Assembly (NCBI GenBank): GCA_009838525.1
Contig: VXRJ01000011.1
Location: 139,449-203,448, forward strand
DNA length: 64,000 nucleotides
Direction of reading: 5' to 3'
DNA from: Acidobacteriota bacterium
Lineage (GTDB): Bacteria > Acidobacteriota > Vicinamibacteria > Vicinamibacterales > UBA8438
The translations under genes were made by a program, and so were the position numbers. The notes under the pieces are model-generated. The model made no database searches and had not been told where the DNA came from. It was given only the letters and a program-made list of their open reading frames with translations. The stretch's first letter is position 1; each line of letters opens with the position of its first letter. Below, piece by piece: positions 34,701-43,791 of this stretch.

Positions 34701-36800
34701 CTAGCGGGCAAACAGGTACCACGTGATGAAAGCGAACACCCCGACCAGCGTGGCGAACGCGTAGTTCTGAATCAAACCGGTCTGCACGCGGCGGAACACG
34801 TAGCTGGCTTCCCCGCAGACCCAGGCGGTCAGGTTGACCAGGCCGTCGACGACATACTTGTCGAGGACATGGGATACCCATGACCCCATGATGGTGGTCC
34901 AGCCGGTACCGTTCACCGCACCGTCCACCACCCGTTTGTCGACCGTCCACAGGCCGCCCGCGCTCCCCATGGTGCCGCGCACGACCGTCGCGTCGTACAG
35001 CTCGTCGACGTAGTACTTGTTGGTCAGGACGCGGTGGGCGCCGGCGAACGAAGCAGCCATCTGCTCCGACCTCTCCGGCTGCTGCACATAGTTGCGGTGC
35101 GCAAACCAGATGCCGCCGACCGCCAGCAGCACCGAGAACGCCATCAACGCCCACTCGATTTCGTAGTGGTGCTCCTCCTCGGCGGCATGCAGCGCTCCGG
35201 GCACGGTGAAGCTCGGCTCGAGGAAATGCTCGATCATGTTGCTGCCGCCGAGCGCCGCCGGGACGCCGACGAAACCGGCGATGACCGCGCCGACCGCGAG
35301 CACGATCAGCGGCCAGGTCATCACGCGAGGCGACTCGTGCGGCCCGTGCCAGGCATGGCCGTGCCCGCCGTCGTCCCCGTGCCCGTGGGCGTCGCCGTGG
35401 TGGTCTCCGCCATGCGCATCGGGAGCCGGGCCACGGTAGGCGCCGAAGAACGTCATGTTGATCAGCCGGAACATGTAGAACGCCGTCATCAGGGCGGTCA
35501 GGGCGCCGAGGCCCCAGAGAACCGGGCTGTGCAGGAACGTCCGGTAGAGGATCTCGTCCTTGCTGAAGAATCCCGACAGCGGCGGGATGCCGGCGATGGC
35601 CACTGCGCCGATCGTCATCGTCCAGAAGGTGATCGGCATCTTCGACTTCAGGCCGCCCATCCTCCGCATGTCCTGCTCCTCGTTCATCCCGTGGATGACC
35701 GAGCCGCTGCCGAGGAAGAGGAGCGCCTTGAAGAAGGCGTGCGTCATCAGGTGGAAGGCGCCCGCCGCGAACGCGCCGACCCCGGTTGCGAGGAACATGT
35801 AGCCGAGCTGCGACACCGTGGAGTACGCCAGCACCCGCTTGATGTCGGTCTGGACGAGGCCGATCGTCGCCGCCATCAACGCCGTCAGCACGCCGACCAC
35901 CGCGACGATCAGCATCACCATCGGCGCTTGCTCGAACAGCACGGCGTTGCGGCAGACCATGTAGACGCCCGCCGTCACCATCGTCGCGGCATGGATCAGG
36001 GCGGAGACCGGCGTCGGGCCTTCCATCGCATCGGGCAGCCAGACGTACAGCGGAATCTGCGCGCTCTTTCCTGCGGCCCCGATGAAGAGCAGGATGCAGA
36101 TGAGCGACAGGACGCCGAAGCCGACCGCGGCGGTCTCGACCGGCATCGCCGAGGCGGCCTCCGCCACCGCGCGGAAGTCGAGCGTCCCGAACGTGAAGAA
36201 GACCAGGAAGATACCGAGGATGAAGCCCCAGTCGCCGATGCGGTTGACGATGAACGCCTTCTTGCCGGCATCCGACGCGCTCTTCTTCGTGTACCAGTAG
36301 CCGATCAGCAGGTAGGAGCAGAGCCCCACCCCTTCCCAGCCGACGAACATCACCAGGAAGTTGCTCCCCAGCACCAGCGTCAGCATGAAGAAGCAGAAGA
36401 GATTCAGGTAGCAGAAGAAGCGCGCCACGCCGCCCCGCGGCTCGTGGTCGATGTAGCCGACGGAGTAGATGTGAATGAGGAATCCGATGCCGGTCACGAC
36501 CAGCAGCATCATCCCGCTGAGGGGGTCGAGGGTGAACGCCCAGGGCACCTCGAACGAGCCCATGCCGCCTACCGTCTCGAGCGGGATTGGCGGGATCCAG
36601 TGCGCCACCTCGACCTTGTGGTAGCGGTCGGGATCGCCCAGCAGTTGCGCGAACGCGTTGATGCTCAGGACGAGCGCGCCCGCCATCGTCGTGACGGCGA
36701 GCATGCCGGCGGTCTTCTTGCTGAAATAGCGGATCCCGATCAGGCCGTTGACGGCGGCGCCGATTCCGGGCAGGAGCGGGATCAACCAGATGAGGTCCAT
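34701..36800 (-). CDS. nuoL: NADH-quinone oxidoreductase subunit L
   Basis: 699 residues, larger than E. coli NuoL (613). It is the distal antiporter-like subunit with the long lateral helix. Seen are GWEGVGLCSYLLIGYW, GKSAQIPLYVWLPDAMEGPTPVSALIHAATMVTAGVYM, and IKRVLAYSTVSQLGYMFL. A His-rich cytoplasmic/periplasmic loop (DAHGGDHHGDAHGHGDDGGH) sits near residue 470 between helices and is unusual in charge; it could bind metal, but this is only suggestive. The lateral helix and a final membrane anchor follow. Confidence 0.96.
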   Translation of the reverse strand: MDLIWLIPLLPGIGAAVNGLIGIRYFSKKTAGMLAVTTMAGALVLSINAFAQLLGDPDRYHKVEVAHWIPPIPLETVGGMGSFEVPWAFTLDPLSGMMLLVVTGIGFLIHIYSVGYIDHEPRGGVARFFCYLNLFCFFMLTLVLGSNFLVMFVGWEGVGLCSYLLIGYWYTKKSASDAGKKAFIVNRIGDWGFILGIFLVFFTFGTLDFRAVAEAASAMPVETAAVGFGVLSLICILLFIGAAGKSAQIPLYVWLPDAMEGPTPVSALIHAATMVTAGVYMVCRNAVLFEQAPMVMLIVAVVGVLTALMAATIGLVQTDIKRVLAYSTVSQLGYMFLATGVGAFAAGAFHLMTHAFFKALLFLGSGSVIHGMNEEQDMRRMGGLKSKMPITFWTMTIGAVAIAGIPPLSGFFSKDEILYRTFLHSPVLWGLGALTALMTAFYMFRLINMTFFGAYRGPAPDAHGGDHHGDAHGHGDDGGHGHAWHGPHESPRVMTWPLIVLAVGAVIAGFVGVPAALGGSNMIEHFLEPSFTVPGALHAAEEEHHYEIEWALMAFSVLLAVGGIWFAHRNYVQQPERSEQMAASFAGAHRVLTNKYYVDELYDATVVRGTMGSAGGLWTVDKRVVDGAVNGTGWTTIMGSWVSHVLDKYVVDGLVNLTAWVCGEASYVFRRVQTGLIQNYAFATLVGVFAFITWYLFAR

Positions 36801-36812
36801 GAAACTACCGTG

Positions 36813-37127
36813 CTACCACCGCATCAACTGAATCTCGTCGATGTTGACGGTCTCCTTGTTGCGGTAGAACGCGATGATGATGCCGAGGCCCACCGCCGCC
36901 TCGGCCGCCGCCACCGCGATGACGAAGACGACGAATACCTGCCCGGCCAGATCCTGCAGCTGGTGCGCGAGCGCGATCAGGTTGATGTTGACCGCGTTCA
37001 GGATCAACTCGATCGACATGAAGATGATGATGACGTTGCGGCGCACCAGAACGCCGATGACGCCGATCATGAACAGCGCCGCCGCGAGCAGGCTGTAGTG
37101 GAGCGGCGTAACCTCGAGCAGGCCCAT
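36813..37127 (-). CDS. nuoK: NADH-quinone oxidoreductase subunit K
   Basis: 104 residues, three membrane helices, the standard NuoK. The first helix is [40 protein letters not shown], containing the conserved Glu of the E-channel ([11 protein letters not shown]). The second conserved Glu is in [22 protein letters not shown]. It lies 2 bases behind nuoJ. Confidence 0.97.
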   Translation of the reverse strand: MGLLEVTPLHYSLLAAALFMIGVIGVLVRRNVIIIFMSIELILNAVNINLIALAHQLQDLAGQVFVVFVIAVAAAEAAVGLGIIIAFYRNKETVNIDEIQLMRW

Positions 37128-37129
37128 CG

Positions 37130-37693
37130 CTATTCTCCGCTCCCCTCGTCCGCTCCCCGCATCTCGCCGAGGTGGCGCTTCGAGAGCACGATGGCTCCGA
37201 TCATCGCCACGAGCAGCAGCATCGACGCCAGCTCGAACGGAATCAGGTAGTTGGTGTAGAGCACCCAGCCGAGCTGCTCGGTGTTGCCGGTTGCGAACGG
37301 CGTGTCGGAGCCGAGACCGCCCGACGCCGCCGACGCTCCCATCCCCCGATAGGCCACCACCACCGCGATGCCGACCAGCTCGGCCAGTACCGCGCCGGCC
37401 AGGATCAGGCCGGTACGGGCGGCGCGCCGCGGGTCGGAGTAGCGCTCCGGCTCCTTCTTCAGGTTGACGAGCATGACGACGAACAGGTAGAGAACGACGA
37501 TCCCGCCGGCGTACACCAGCACCTGGATCACCGCCACGTACTCCGCCGCGAGCGTCACGTAGAGGACCCCCACGAGGAGGAAGTTCATCACCAGGAACAG
37601 CACGCTGTGGACCGCGCTCCGGGCGGAAACCACCCCGATCCCCAAGCCGAGAATCAACGCCGCGAGCAGCCAGAAGACCAGCGCGTCAGCCAT
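37130..37693 (-). CDS. nuoJ: NADH-quinone oxidoreductase subunit J
   Basis: 187 residues, five membrane helices. NuoJ contributes the flexible third helix that couples quinone reduction to pumping ([21 protein letters not shown], with the conserved YAGGI). A C-terminal cytoplasmic tail ends [15 protein letters not shown]. It follows nuoH by 3 bases; in most genomes nuoI stands between H and J, and it is missing here. Confidence 0.96.
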   Translation of the reverse strand: MADALVFWLLAALILGLGIGVVSARSAVHSVLFLVMNFLLVGVLYVTLAAEYVAVIQVLVYAGGIVVLYLFVVMLVNLKKEPERYSDPRRAARTGLILAGAVLAELVGIAVVVAYRGMGASAASGGLGSDTPFATGNTEQLGWVLYTNYLIPFELASMLLLVAMIGAIVLSKRHLGEMRGADEGSGE

Positions 37694-37696
37694 CGT

Positions 37697-38701
37697 CTAC
37701 AGCAGTACCTTCAGCACGCCGGTCACCACCAGGTTGGCGATCGCCACCGGGATCAGCACTTTCCAGCCGAGCGCCATCAACTGGTCGTAGCGGAAGCGCG
37801 GAAGCGTAGCCCGGATCCAGATGAAGACGTAGAGGGAAAGGAAGACTTTCCCGGTGAACCAGATCCAGGGGGGCACGAAGTCGAGGAAGGCCAGCGCCTC
37901 GATGCTGGGAAACGGCCGGAGCCAGCCCCCGAAGAACATGATGACCACGATCGCGGAGATGACGATGATGTTGGCGTATTCCGCCAGGAAGAAGAGCGCG
38001 AACCGCATCCCGCTGTACTCGGTGTGGAACCCGCCGGTCAGTTCCGTCTCCGCCTCCGGCAGGTCGAACGGCGCGCGGTTGGTCTCGGCGAGGCCGCCGA
38101 TGAAGACCAGCACCAGGGCCACCGGCTGGATGAAGGCGAACCACAGCCCGCCGTCGCGCTGCGCCTCGACGATGTCGACGAGGTTGAGCGTGCCCGTGGT
38201 CAGGACCACGCTCACGAGCGTCATCACCACCGCGATCTCGTAGCTGATGAGCTGCGCCGAGGCCCGCAGGCTGGCCAGCAGCGGGTACTTGGAATTCGAC
38301 GCCCAGCCGCCCAGGATGATCCCGTAGACGCCGATCGACGTCACCGCGATGATGAACAGCAGGCCGATGTTGACGTCACTGATGTAGTAGAGCGGGTCCG
38401 GCCCGAACGGCACCACCGAGAACACCACCAGCGCGGGCACCAGACTCAGGATCGGGGCCAGGGTGAAGACGTAGCGATCCACCTTCCGCGGGGTGATGTC
38501 CTCCTTGAGGATCAGCTTGATCGGGTCGGCGATCGCCTGCAGGATGCCGTACGGCCCGACGCGCATCGGACCGAGCCGCGACTGCGCCCAGGCGATCACC
38601 TTCCGCTCCATCAGCACCAGGAAGGTGACCGCGACCAGCACCGCGTTCAGCAGCACGGCGATCTTGAGCAACGGGACGACGACGCTCTCGAGGAAGTTCA
38701 T
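37697..38701 (-). CDS. nuoH: NADH-quinone oxidoreductase subunit H
   Basis: 334 residues, eight membrane helices. NuoH forms most of the quinone chamber with NuoD and NuoB. Characteristic loops are ERKVIAWAQSRLGPMRVGPYGILQAIADPIKLILKEDI, LGGWASNSKYPLLASLRASAQLISYEIAV, and ETNRAPFDLPEAETELTGGFHTEYSGMRFALFFLAEY, which carry the acidic quinone-site residues. It follows nuoD. Confidence 0.97.
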   Translation of the reverse strand: MNFLESVVVPLLKIAVLLNAVLVAVTFLVLMERKVIAWAQSRLGPMRVGPYGILQAIADPIKLILKEDITPRKVDRYVFTLAPILSLVPALVVFSVVPFGPDPLYYISDVNIGLLFIIAVTSIGVYGIILGGWASNSKYPLLASLRASAQLISYEIAVVMTLVSVVLTTGTLNLVDIVEAQRDGGLWFAFIQPVALVLVFIGGLAETNRAPFDLPEAETELTGGFHTEYSGMRFALFFLAEYANIIVISAIVVIMFFGGWLRPFPSIEALAFLDFVPPWIWFTGKVFLSLYVFIWIRATLPRFRYDQLMALGWKVLIPVAIANLVVTGVLKVLL

Positions 38702-38726
38702 GGCGTTCGCCGGGCGGCCAGCCGAC

Positions 38727-39878
38727 CTACCGGTCCACCTCCCCCAGAACGATGTCGATGGTGCCGATCAGCGCCACGACGTCCGCGACCATGTGCCCCA
38801 CCACCAGGCGCCGGAGCCCCTGCAGGTTGCAGAACGACGGCGGCCGGACGCGGAATCGGTACGGGTTGGTCGACTTCCCATCGCTCACGATGAAGTAACC
38901 CAACTCGCCCTTGGGCGATTCGATCGCGTGGTAGGTCTCGCCGGCGGCCGGCTTCAGCAGTCGTGGCACCTTGCCGACGAACGGTCCCTCCGGTATCCCC
39001 TCGATCGCCTGGCGGATGATCCGGATCGACTCGCGGAACTCGTCCATCCGGATCAGATAGCGGTCGTAGGTGTCGCCGTTCGTGCCGATCGGGATGTTGA
39101 AGTCGAATTCGTCGTACGCCGCGTACGGCTCGTCCTTCCGTACGTCGCGCAGCACGCCGGATCCTCGAAGCGGCGGGCCGCACAGCCCGAGCCCGATCGC
39201 TTCGTCGGCCGGGATGACGCCGACGTTGCGCGTCCGCTTCAGCCAGATCCGGTTGTTGGTCAGCAGCGTCTCGTAGTCGTTCAGCTTCCCTTCCATCAGG
39301 TCGCAGAAGGCGAGCACCTTCTGATCCCAGCCGGGCGGGATGTCGAGCGGCAGACCGCCTACGCGCATCGAGTTGTAGGTGAGGCGGGCGCCGCAGAACT
39401 CTTCGAACAGGTCGAGCACGAACTCCCGCTCGCGAAACGCATACAGCAGGACGGTCATCGCGCCGATGTCCATCGCGTGCGTTCCCAGCCAGAGGCAGTG
39501 GCTTGCGATCCGCTGCAGCTCCGCCAGGATGGTCCGGACGTAGCGGGCCCGACGCGGCACCTCGACCTGCATCAGCTTCTCGACCGCCTCGCAGTAGCCG
39601 AGGTTGTTGGTGGCGGCGGCGACGTAGTCCATCCGATCGGTGAGCAGGATGATCTGCGTCCAGTCGCGATTCTCCGACAGCTTCTCGATGCCGCGGTGGA
39701 TATAGCCGATGACGCAGTCGGCGTCTATCACCTTCTCGCCGTCGAGCTTCAGCACCACGCGCAGCACGCCGTGCGTGCTGGGGTGCTGCGGTCCCATGTT
39801 GATGACGAGTTCGTCGGTGTCGAACTGCGTCGCCGAGGCGCGCGGGGGGGCGAGCGTTGTCGCCATCGGATCGGCCAC
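38727..39878 (-). CDS. nuoD: NADH-quinone oxidoreductase subunit D
   Basis: 383 residues, the 49-kDa subunit that binds quinone head groups. Family marks are [62 protein letters not shown], and [18 protein letters not shown]. The C-terminus [39 protein letters not shown] matches NuoD in place of NiFe-hydrogenase cysteines. The start is GTG (39878), one base behind the nuoC stop; an ATG four codons later is possible. Its usual partner NuoB is not encoded nearby. Confidence 0.96.
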   Translation of the reverse strand: MADPMATTLAPPRASATQFDTDELVINMGPQHPSTHGVLRVVLKLDGEKVIDADCVIGYIHRGIEKLSENRDWTQIILLTDRMDYVAAATNNLGYCEAVEKLMQVEVPRRARYVRTILAELQRIASHCLWLGTHAMDIGAMTVLLYAFREREFVLDLFEEFCGARLTYNSMRVGGLPLDIPPGWDQKVLAFCDLMEGKLNDYETLLTNNRIWLKRTRNVGVIPADEAIGLGLCGPPLRGSGVLRDVRKDEPYAAYDEFDFNIPIGTNGDTYDRYLIRMDEFRESIRIIRQAIEGIPEGPFVGKVPRLLKPAAGETYHAIESPKGELGYFIVSDGKSTNPYRFRVRPPSFCNLQGLRRLVVGHMVADVVALIGTIDIVLGEVDR

Positions 39879-39879
39879 G

Positions 39880-40632
39880 CTATTCGATCTCCTCGTCGGC
39901 GGCGCCCACCACCGCTTCGTCCGGCAGGTTCCGGACCCGAAGCCAGTCCTGCGGGTTCTCCATCAACAGCTCGCCCGGACCCTCCAGCGGATAGTCCTTC
40001 CGCTGCGGGTGGCCCTGCCACTCGTCCGGCATCAGGATCCGGCGCAGGTCGGGATGATTCACGATGTTCACGCCGAACTGATCCCACACTTCGCGCTCCA
40101 GCCAGTTCGCCGCCGTCCAGAGGCACGTGACCGATTCGATCGGATCGTCCTCGCCGGCCCGCACCTTCACGCGCAGACGGTGGCGATGGCGGGTGGAGTA
40201 CAGGCAGTAGATCACGTCGAAGCGCTGCTCCCGCGGCGGCCAATCGACCGCCGTGACGTCCGAGCAGTAATCGAACGTGGTTGCGGGATCGTCACGCAGG
40301 AAGCGCATTACGTCGAGCAGGCGATCGGCGGCAACGATGACCGTCCAGTCACCCACCCAAAAGGAAACCTGCGAAACGGCGCCCGGCACCCCTTCTTGTA
40401 GCGCCGTAACCGCCGGCGGCAACGCCATCCCGTCGGGGGGCGCCTGGTCCTCGGGGCCCTTGGGAGGCTCCGGCGGAGCTTTCGGCTTCGGCTTCGGCCG
40501 CGGCCGGGCAGCGGCCCCCGGTGCGGGCCGGGGCAAGGGCTTCGGCTGCGGGGCGGTTCCCGTCTCGGCTCCGGGCGCGGGCCGCGCCGGCGCTCCGCCT
40601 TCCGGCCCCTGCGGCTTGCTCTCGTCCGTCAT
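39880..40632 (-). CDS. nuoC: NADH-quinone oxidoreductase subunit C with a Pro/Lys-rich N-terminal extension
   Basis: 250 residues. The C-terminal ~180 residues are the 30-kDa subunit: [50 protein letters not shown], and [26 protein letters not shown]. The first ~65 residues are a disordered Pro/Ala/Lys tract (for example [10 protein letters not shown] and [14 protein letters not shown]), not part of the family fold. It is directly behind nuoA (24 bases), where nuoB is expected. Confidence 0.95.
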   Translation of the reverse strand: MTDESKPQGPEGGAPARPAPGAETGTAPQPKPLPRPAPGAAARPRPKPKPKAPPEPPKGPEDQAPPDGMALPPAVTALQEGVPGAVSQVSFWVGDWTVIVAADRLLDVMRFLRDDPATTFDYCSDVTAVDWPPREQRFDVIYCLYSTRHRHRLRVKVRAGEDDPIESVTCLWTAANWLEREVWDQFGVNIVNHPDLRRILMPDEWQGHPQRKDYPLEGPGELLMENPQDWLRVRNLPDEAVVGAADEEIE

Positions 40633-40656
40633 GGAAGTCGTTTGCCGGCCCTGCCG

Positions 40657-41013
40657 TCAGGCCCAGTCGAGCGCGCCCTTGCGCCAGGCGTACACGTAGC
40701 CGATCACCAGGATGAAGAGGAAGACCAGCATCTCGATCAGGCCGAAGAGCGCCAGCTCGTCCATGACGACCGCCCAGGGAAACATGAAGACCGTCTCGAC
40801 GTCGAAGATGACGAAGAGCATCGCCACCAGGTAGTACCGCACGCTGTATCGATCGCGCGCGTCGGTGAGCGGCTCGATCCCGCACTCGTACGGCTCCAGC
40901 TTCACTTTGTTGAAACCGCTCGAATGGACCAGTTTCGAGATCATCAGGGTGAAGATCGCGAACCCGATCGCGACGAGAATGAACAGGAGAATCGGTATGT
41001 AGGCGTCGAGCAT
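40657..41013 (-). CDS. nuoA: NADH-quinone oxidoreductase subunit A
   Basis: 118 residues, three membrane helices, first gene of the nuo operon. The conserved segment is KVKLEPYECGIEPLTDARDRYSVRYYLVAMLFVIFDVETVFMFPWAV, with the Glu/Cys of the quinone-access loop and the FDVE motif. The start at 41013 lies about 38 bases behind a predicted transcription start. Confidence 0.96.
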   Translation of the reverse strand: MLDAYIPILLFILVAIGFAIFTLMISKLVHSSGFNKVKLEPYECGIEPLTDARDRYSVRYYLVAMLFVIFDVETVFMFPWAVVMDELALFGLIEMLVFLFILVIGYVYAWRKGALDWA

Positions 41014-41057
41014 CTTCGGTTCGGGAGCGCGCGCGTGCGGGCCGGAAAACCGCGCAG

Positions 41058-41086
41058 ATTCTATATACTCGCATCAGGTTTGACAA
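41058..41086 (-). promoter_or_regulatory. Sigma70-type promoter of the nuo operon
   Basis: TTGTCA (41086-41081), 17-bp spacer, TAGAAT (41063-41058) on the minus strand. Transcription from near 41051 would give a ~38-base leader before nuoA. On the opposite strand TATACT at 41064-41069 could serve as the -10 of the divergent VWFA gene, so the two promoters overlap. Confidence 0.75.
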
Positions 41087-41089
41087 CCC

Positions 41090-42010
41090 ATGGCGCACTA
41101 CCGCGCGGCGTGCGCGCTGGTCCTCGTGCTGACGGCAGGCGCGTCGGTCGCCGCCCAGCCCACGTCCGCCCCGACTGAGCGGCAGATCTTGGTTTCGGTC
41201 CTCGACGACGACGGGGCACCGGTTCCCGATCTCACGACGACGGATTTCGAGATCCGCGAGGACGACGTGCCTCGCGAGGTACTCCGCGTCGAGCCGGCGG
41301 GTGACGGCCGGCACGTCATCCTTCTTGCCGACACCAGCCAGGCAGCCGTCCGCGCCACCTCCCACATCCGGAGCGGCCTCGAGGCGTTCGTGGACGGGAT
41401 GCATGGCGACAACGAGATCGCACTCGTCACGTTCGGCGGGGCGCCCCGCATCCTGGTCCCCGCCACCCGGGACCTGGAGCGGCTCCTCGAGGGCATCGGC
41501 GAGGTGTTTCCGCGGCAGGGCGAAGCAGCGTACCTTCTCGACGCCATAGACCAAGTGGCGGACGGGATCGTTCAGCGCGCGCCCGAGCGTCCGGTCATCG
41601 TCGCGGTGGCGAGCGACGGGATCGACTACAGCAATCGGAACGCCCGCCAGACGCTGGACGCGGTGAAGGAGAGCGGCGCTTCCGTCTACATCTTCTCCCT
41701 CATCGATCGGCGAAACACGCGAGCCAACTTCGGGGCGTTCGGCAACGTCGATCGGCAGCAGATCATCGAGCGCGACATGCTGCTTGAGCAGGGACCTTCG
41801 GAGAGCGGCGGGCGCCACCGGGAGCTTCTGGCCAGCTCCGCCCTCGAACGCGCGATGGACGAACTCGTGGCGGAGTTGCGAGGTCAGTACCTGGTCACCT
41901 ACTCCCGGCCCGGCGCTCTCATCCCGCCCGAGACGGTCTCCGTCGACGTCAACCGCCCCGACATGGACGCGCGCGGCACCCCGCTCCGGACACAGGGAGA
42001 ACGGCCGTGA
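41090..42010 (+). CDS. Secreted VWFA-domain protein, Acidobacterial type, degenerate MIDAS
   Basis: 306 residues. A signal peptide (CALVLVLTAGASVAA, cut before QP) is followed by the DFEIREDDVPREV strand typical of the VWFA-related family first described in Acidobacteria (TIGR03436-like), then a von Willebrand A domain. The MIDAS first motif reads DTSQA in place of DxSxS, so metal binding may be weak or lost; the later Asp (VASDGIDYS) is present. It probably mediates protein contacts in the periplasm or at the surface; the partner is unknown. The stop overlaps the next gene as GTGA. Confidence 0.88.
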   Translation: MAHYRAACALVLVLTAGASVAAQPTSAPTERQILVSVLDDDGAPVPDLTTTDFEIREDDVPREVLRVEPAGDGRHVILLADTSQAAVRATSHIRSGLEAFVDGMHGDNEIALVTFGGAPRILVPATRDLERLLEGIGEVFPRQGEAAYLLDAIDQVADGIVQRAPERPVIVAVASDGIDYSNRNARQTLDAVKESGASVYIFSLIDRRNTRANFGAFGNVDRQQIIERDMLLEQGPSESGGRHRELLASSALERAMDELVAELRGQYLVTYSRPGALIPPETVSVDVNRPDMDARGTPLRTQGERP

Positions 42011-42942
42011 TCCGGGTCAAGCGGGCGATAATCGCCGGAGTCGGCGCCTCACTGCTCGCAATCACCGCGTCCGCCCAGCCGCCCGACACGCGAAGTCCGA
42101 CGTTCCGGGCCGGCGTCGACGTGGTTTCGCTCAGCATTACCGTCACCGACGGTGACGGCCGGTTCGTGACCGACCTGGAACAGGCCGATTTCCTCGTTTA
42201 CGAAGATGGCGTGCAACAGGACATCACCTTCTTCACGAAGACCCAGTTGCCCATCGCGCTGGCGCTGCTGATGGACACCAGCGCCAGCATGGACGAGCGG
42301 ATGACCACCGCGCAGGAGGCCGCGATCGGGTTCGCGGAGCGGCTCCGGACCGAAGACCTCGCGGAGGTCGTCGACTTCGACAGCCGCGTCGATATCCTCC
42401 AGACGTTCACCAACGACATCGAGCTGCTCGAGACCGCGATCCGCCAGACCACCGCGGGCGGCTCGACATCGCTGTACAACGCGCTCTACATCGCCTTGCG
42501 GGAAATGGCCAAGGCTCCGCTGCAGGAGGCCGACCTGCGTCGGGAGGCAATCGTCGTTCTCTCGGACGGAGAAGACACGTCCAGCCTCGTCACGTTCGAT
42601 GAAGTGCTCGAGCTGGCGAAGCGCTCCGAAACCGCCATCTACTCGATCGGTCTGCAGTCGGAGGAGAGCCGGACCCGCCGCGGATTCCGCGAGGCGGACT
42701 TCGTTCTTCGCCAGTTGGCCCAGGAAACGGGTGGCCGCGCCTTCTTTCCGGAGAAGGTGGAGGAGCTGACGGCCATCTATCAACAGATTTCCGAGGAGCT
42801 GTCAAGCCAGTACGCGGTCGGCTACATCTCGGCCAATCCGCTCCGCAACGGCGCCTGGCGTCGCATCATCGTCCGCGCCGATCGGGAGCACGTCACGGCA
42901 CGAACCAAGCAGGGCTACTACGGACCGAGCGGCCGACGATGA
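42007..42942 (+). CDS. Secreted VWFA-domain protein, Acidobacterial type, intact MIDAS
   Basis: 311 residues, paralogous to the preceding gene. Signal peptide (IIAGVGASLLAITASA, cut before QPP), DFLVYEDGVQQDITFF strand, then a VWFA domain with a full MIDAS: DTSAS, a central Thr (GGSTSLYNAL) and SDGEDTSS. The C-terminal beta part (YAVGYISANPLRNGAWRRIIV) is shared with the family. The start is GTG inside the stop of the first VWFA gene, and its own stop overlaps the HemX-like gene (ATGA), so the three are translationally linked. Confidence 0.9.
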   Translation: MIRVKRAIIAGVGASLLAITASAQPPDTRSPTFRAGVDVVSLSITVTDGDGRFVTDLEQADFLVYEDGVQQDITFFTKTQLPIALALLMDTSASMDERMTTAQEAAIGFAERLRTEDLAEVVDFDSRVDILQTFTNDIELLETAIRQTTAGGSTSLYNALYIALREMAKAPLQEADLRREAIVVLSDGEDTSSLVTFDEVLELAKRSETAIYSIGLQSEESRTRRGFREADFVLRQLAQETGGRAFFPEKVEELTAIYQQISEELSSQYAVGYISANPLRNGAWRRIIVRADREHVTARTKQGYYGPSGRR

Positions 42943-43772
42943 ACGCGATTCCCCTTCTCCTTTACGCCATGGCCGGCGTCGCCTACGCCATACATTTCTG
43001 GCAGCGCAGCGCCCGGTCCGGGCAACTGGCCACGCTGGCCCTCGGCGCCGGGTCGCTCGTCCACACCTTCATCATCGGCATGCAGACGATGCAGGTAGGA
43101 CATGTCCCGCTGGCCGGCACCACCGGCGCCATTTCGGCATTCGTCTGGGTGCTGGGGCTCGCCTATCTCTACACCGAGATGACGACCGGCGAGCGCGCAA
43201 TGGGACTGTTCATCGCGCCGCTGCTGGTCGCGCTGCAACTGATTCCGGCGATCGGCAACAGCGTCTCGGCGCGTCCCCCGGTGCTGGAGAGTCGCTGGTT
43301 CGAAACGCACGTCTCGTCGCTGCTGATGGCGTACGCCGCGTTCGCCCTCGCCTGCGTCATCAGCGTCACGTACCTGCTGCTCTTCAAGGAACTGAAGGGG
43401 AAACACCTGGGCGTCTTCTACGCGCGGCTGCCCTCGCTCGACAACCTGGATCGCATGAACAGCCGCGCCGTCGCCATCGGCTGGATCTTCCTGACCGTCG
43501 GCCTCACCGTCGGCGGGGTCTGGCTGCTGCAGGTGGGGTCGGCGACGGCGGACCCGCGCGTGCAGGCAATGTCGCTGTTCGACCCGAAGATCTTCATAGT
43601 CCTGGTCTGCTGGGGCGTGTATACGTTCGAGTTGTACGCGCGCCGCGCAATCGGCTGGGGAGGGCGGCGGGCAGCGTTGCTGTCGGCGATCGGCTTCGCC
43701 ATCCTGATGCTCAATTTCGTGCCGATCGGGTACTTCGGCACCGAGAGCCACAACTTCTACACGCTCGACTGA
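42939..43772 (+). CDS. hemX: HemX/CcsA-like cytochrome c assembly membrane protein
   Basis: 277 residues with about eight membrane helices. It belongs to the CcsA/CcmC/HemX cluster of haem-handling membrane proteins (AGVAYAIHFWQRSARSG, HVSSLLMAYAAFALACVISVTYLLLF, GWIFLTVGLTVGGVWLLQ, DPKIFIVLVCWGVYTFELYARR). HemX proteins sit next to hemA and lower its level in Bacillus; CcsA carries haem for cytochrome c. The tryptophan-rich WWD loop of CcsA is not evident, and hemA follows by 19 bases, so HemX is favoured, with CcsA as the alternative. Confidence 0.82.
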   Translation: MNAIPLLLYAMAGVAYAIHFWQRSARSGQLATLALGAGSLVHTFIIGMQTMQVGHVPLAGTTGAISAFVWVLGLAYLYTEMTTGERAMGLFIAPLLVALQLIPAIGNSVSARPPVLESRWFETHVSSLLMAYAAFALACVISVTYLLLFKELKGKHLGVFYARLPSLDNLDRMNSRAVAIGWIFLTVGLTVGGVWLLQVGSATADPRVQAMSLFDPKIFIVLVCWGVYTFELYARRAIGWGGRRAALLSAIGFAILMLNFVPIGYFGTESHNFYTLD

Positions 43773-43791
43773 CGGGACGGCAGGCGGACGG

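Noticed and set aside
35034..37250. A 738-codon plus-strand frame opposite nuoL and nuoK
   Set aside because: Same cause: it mirrors membrane-protein codons and gives a charged, low-complexity product; the minus-strand Nuo subunits are certain.
40633..40656. Hidden nuoB between nuoC and nuoA
   Set aside because: The gap is only 24 bases, and no second frame with the NuoB CxxE/C motifs is seen across nuoA-nuoC.
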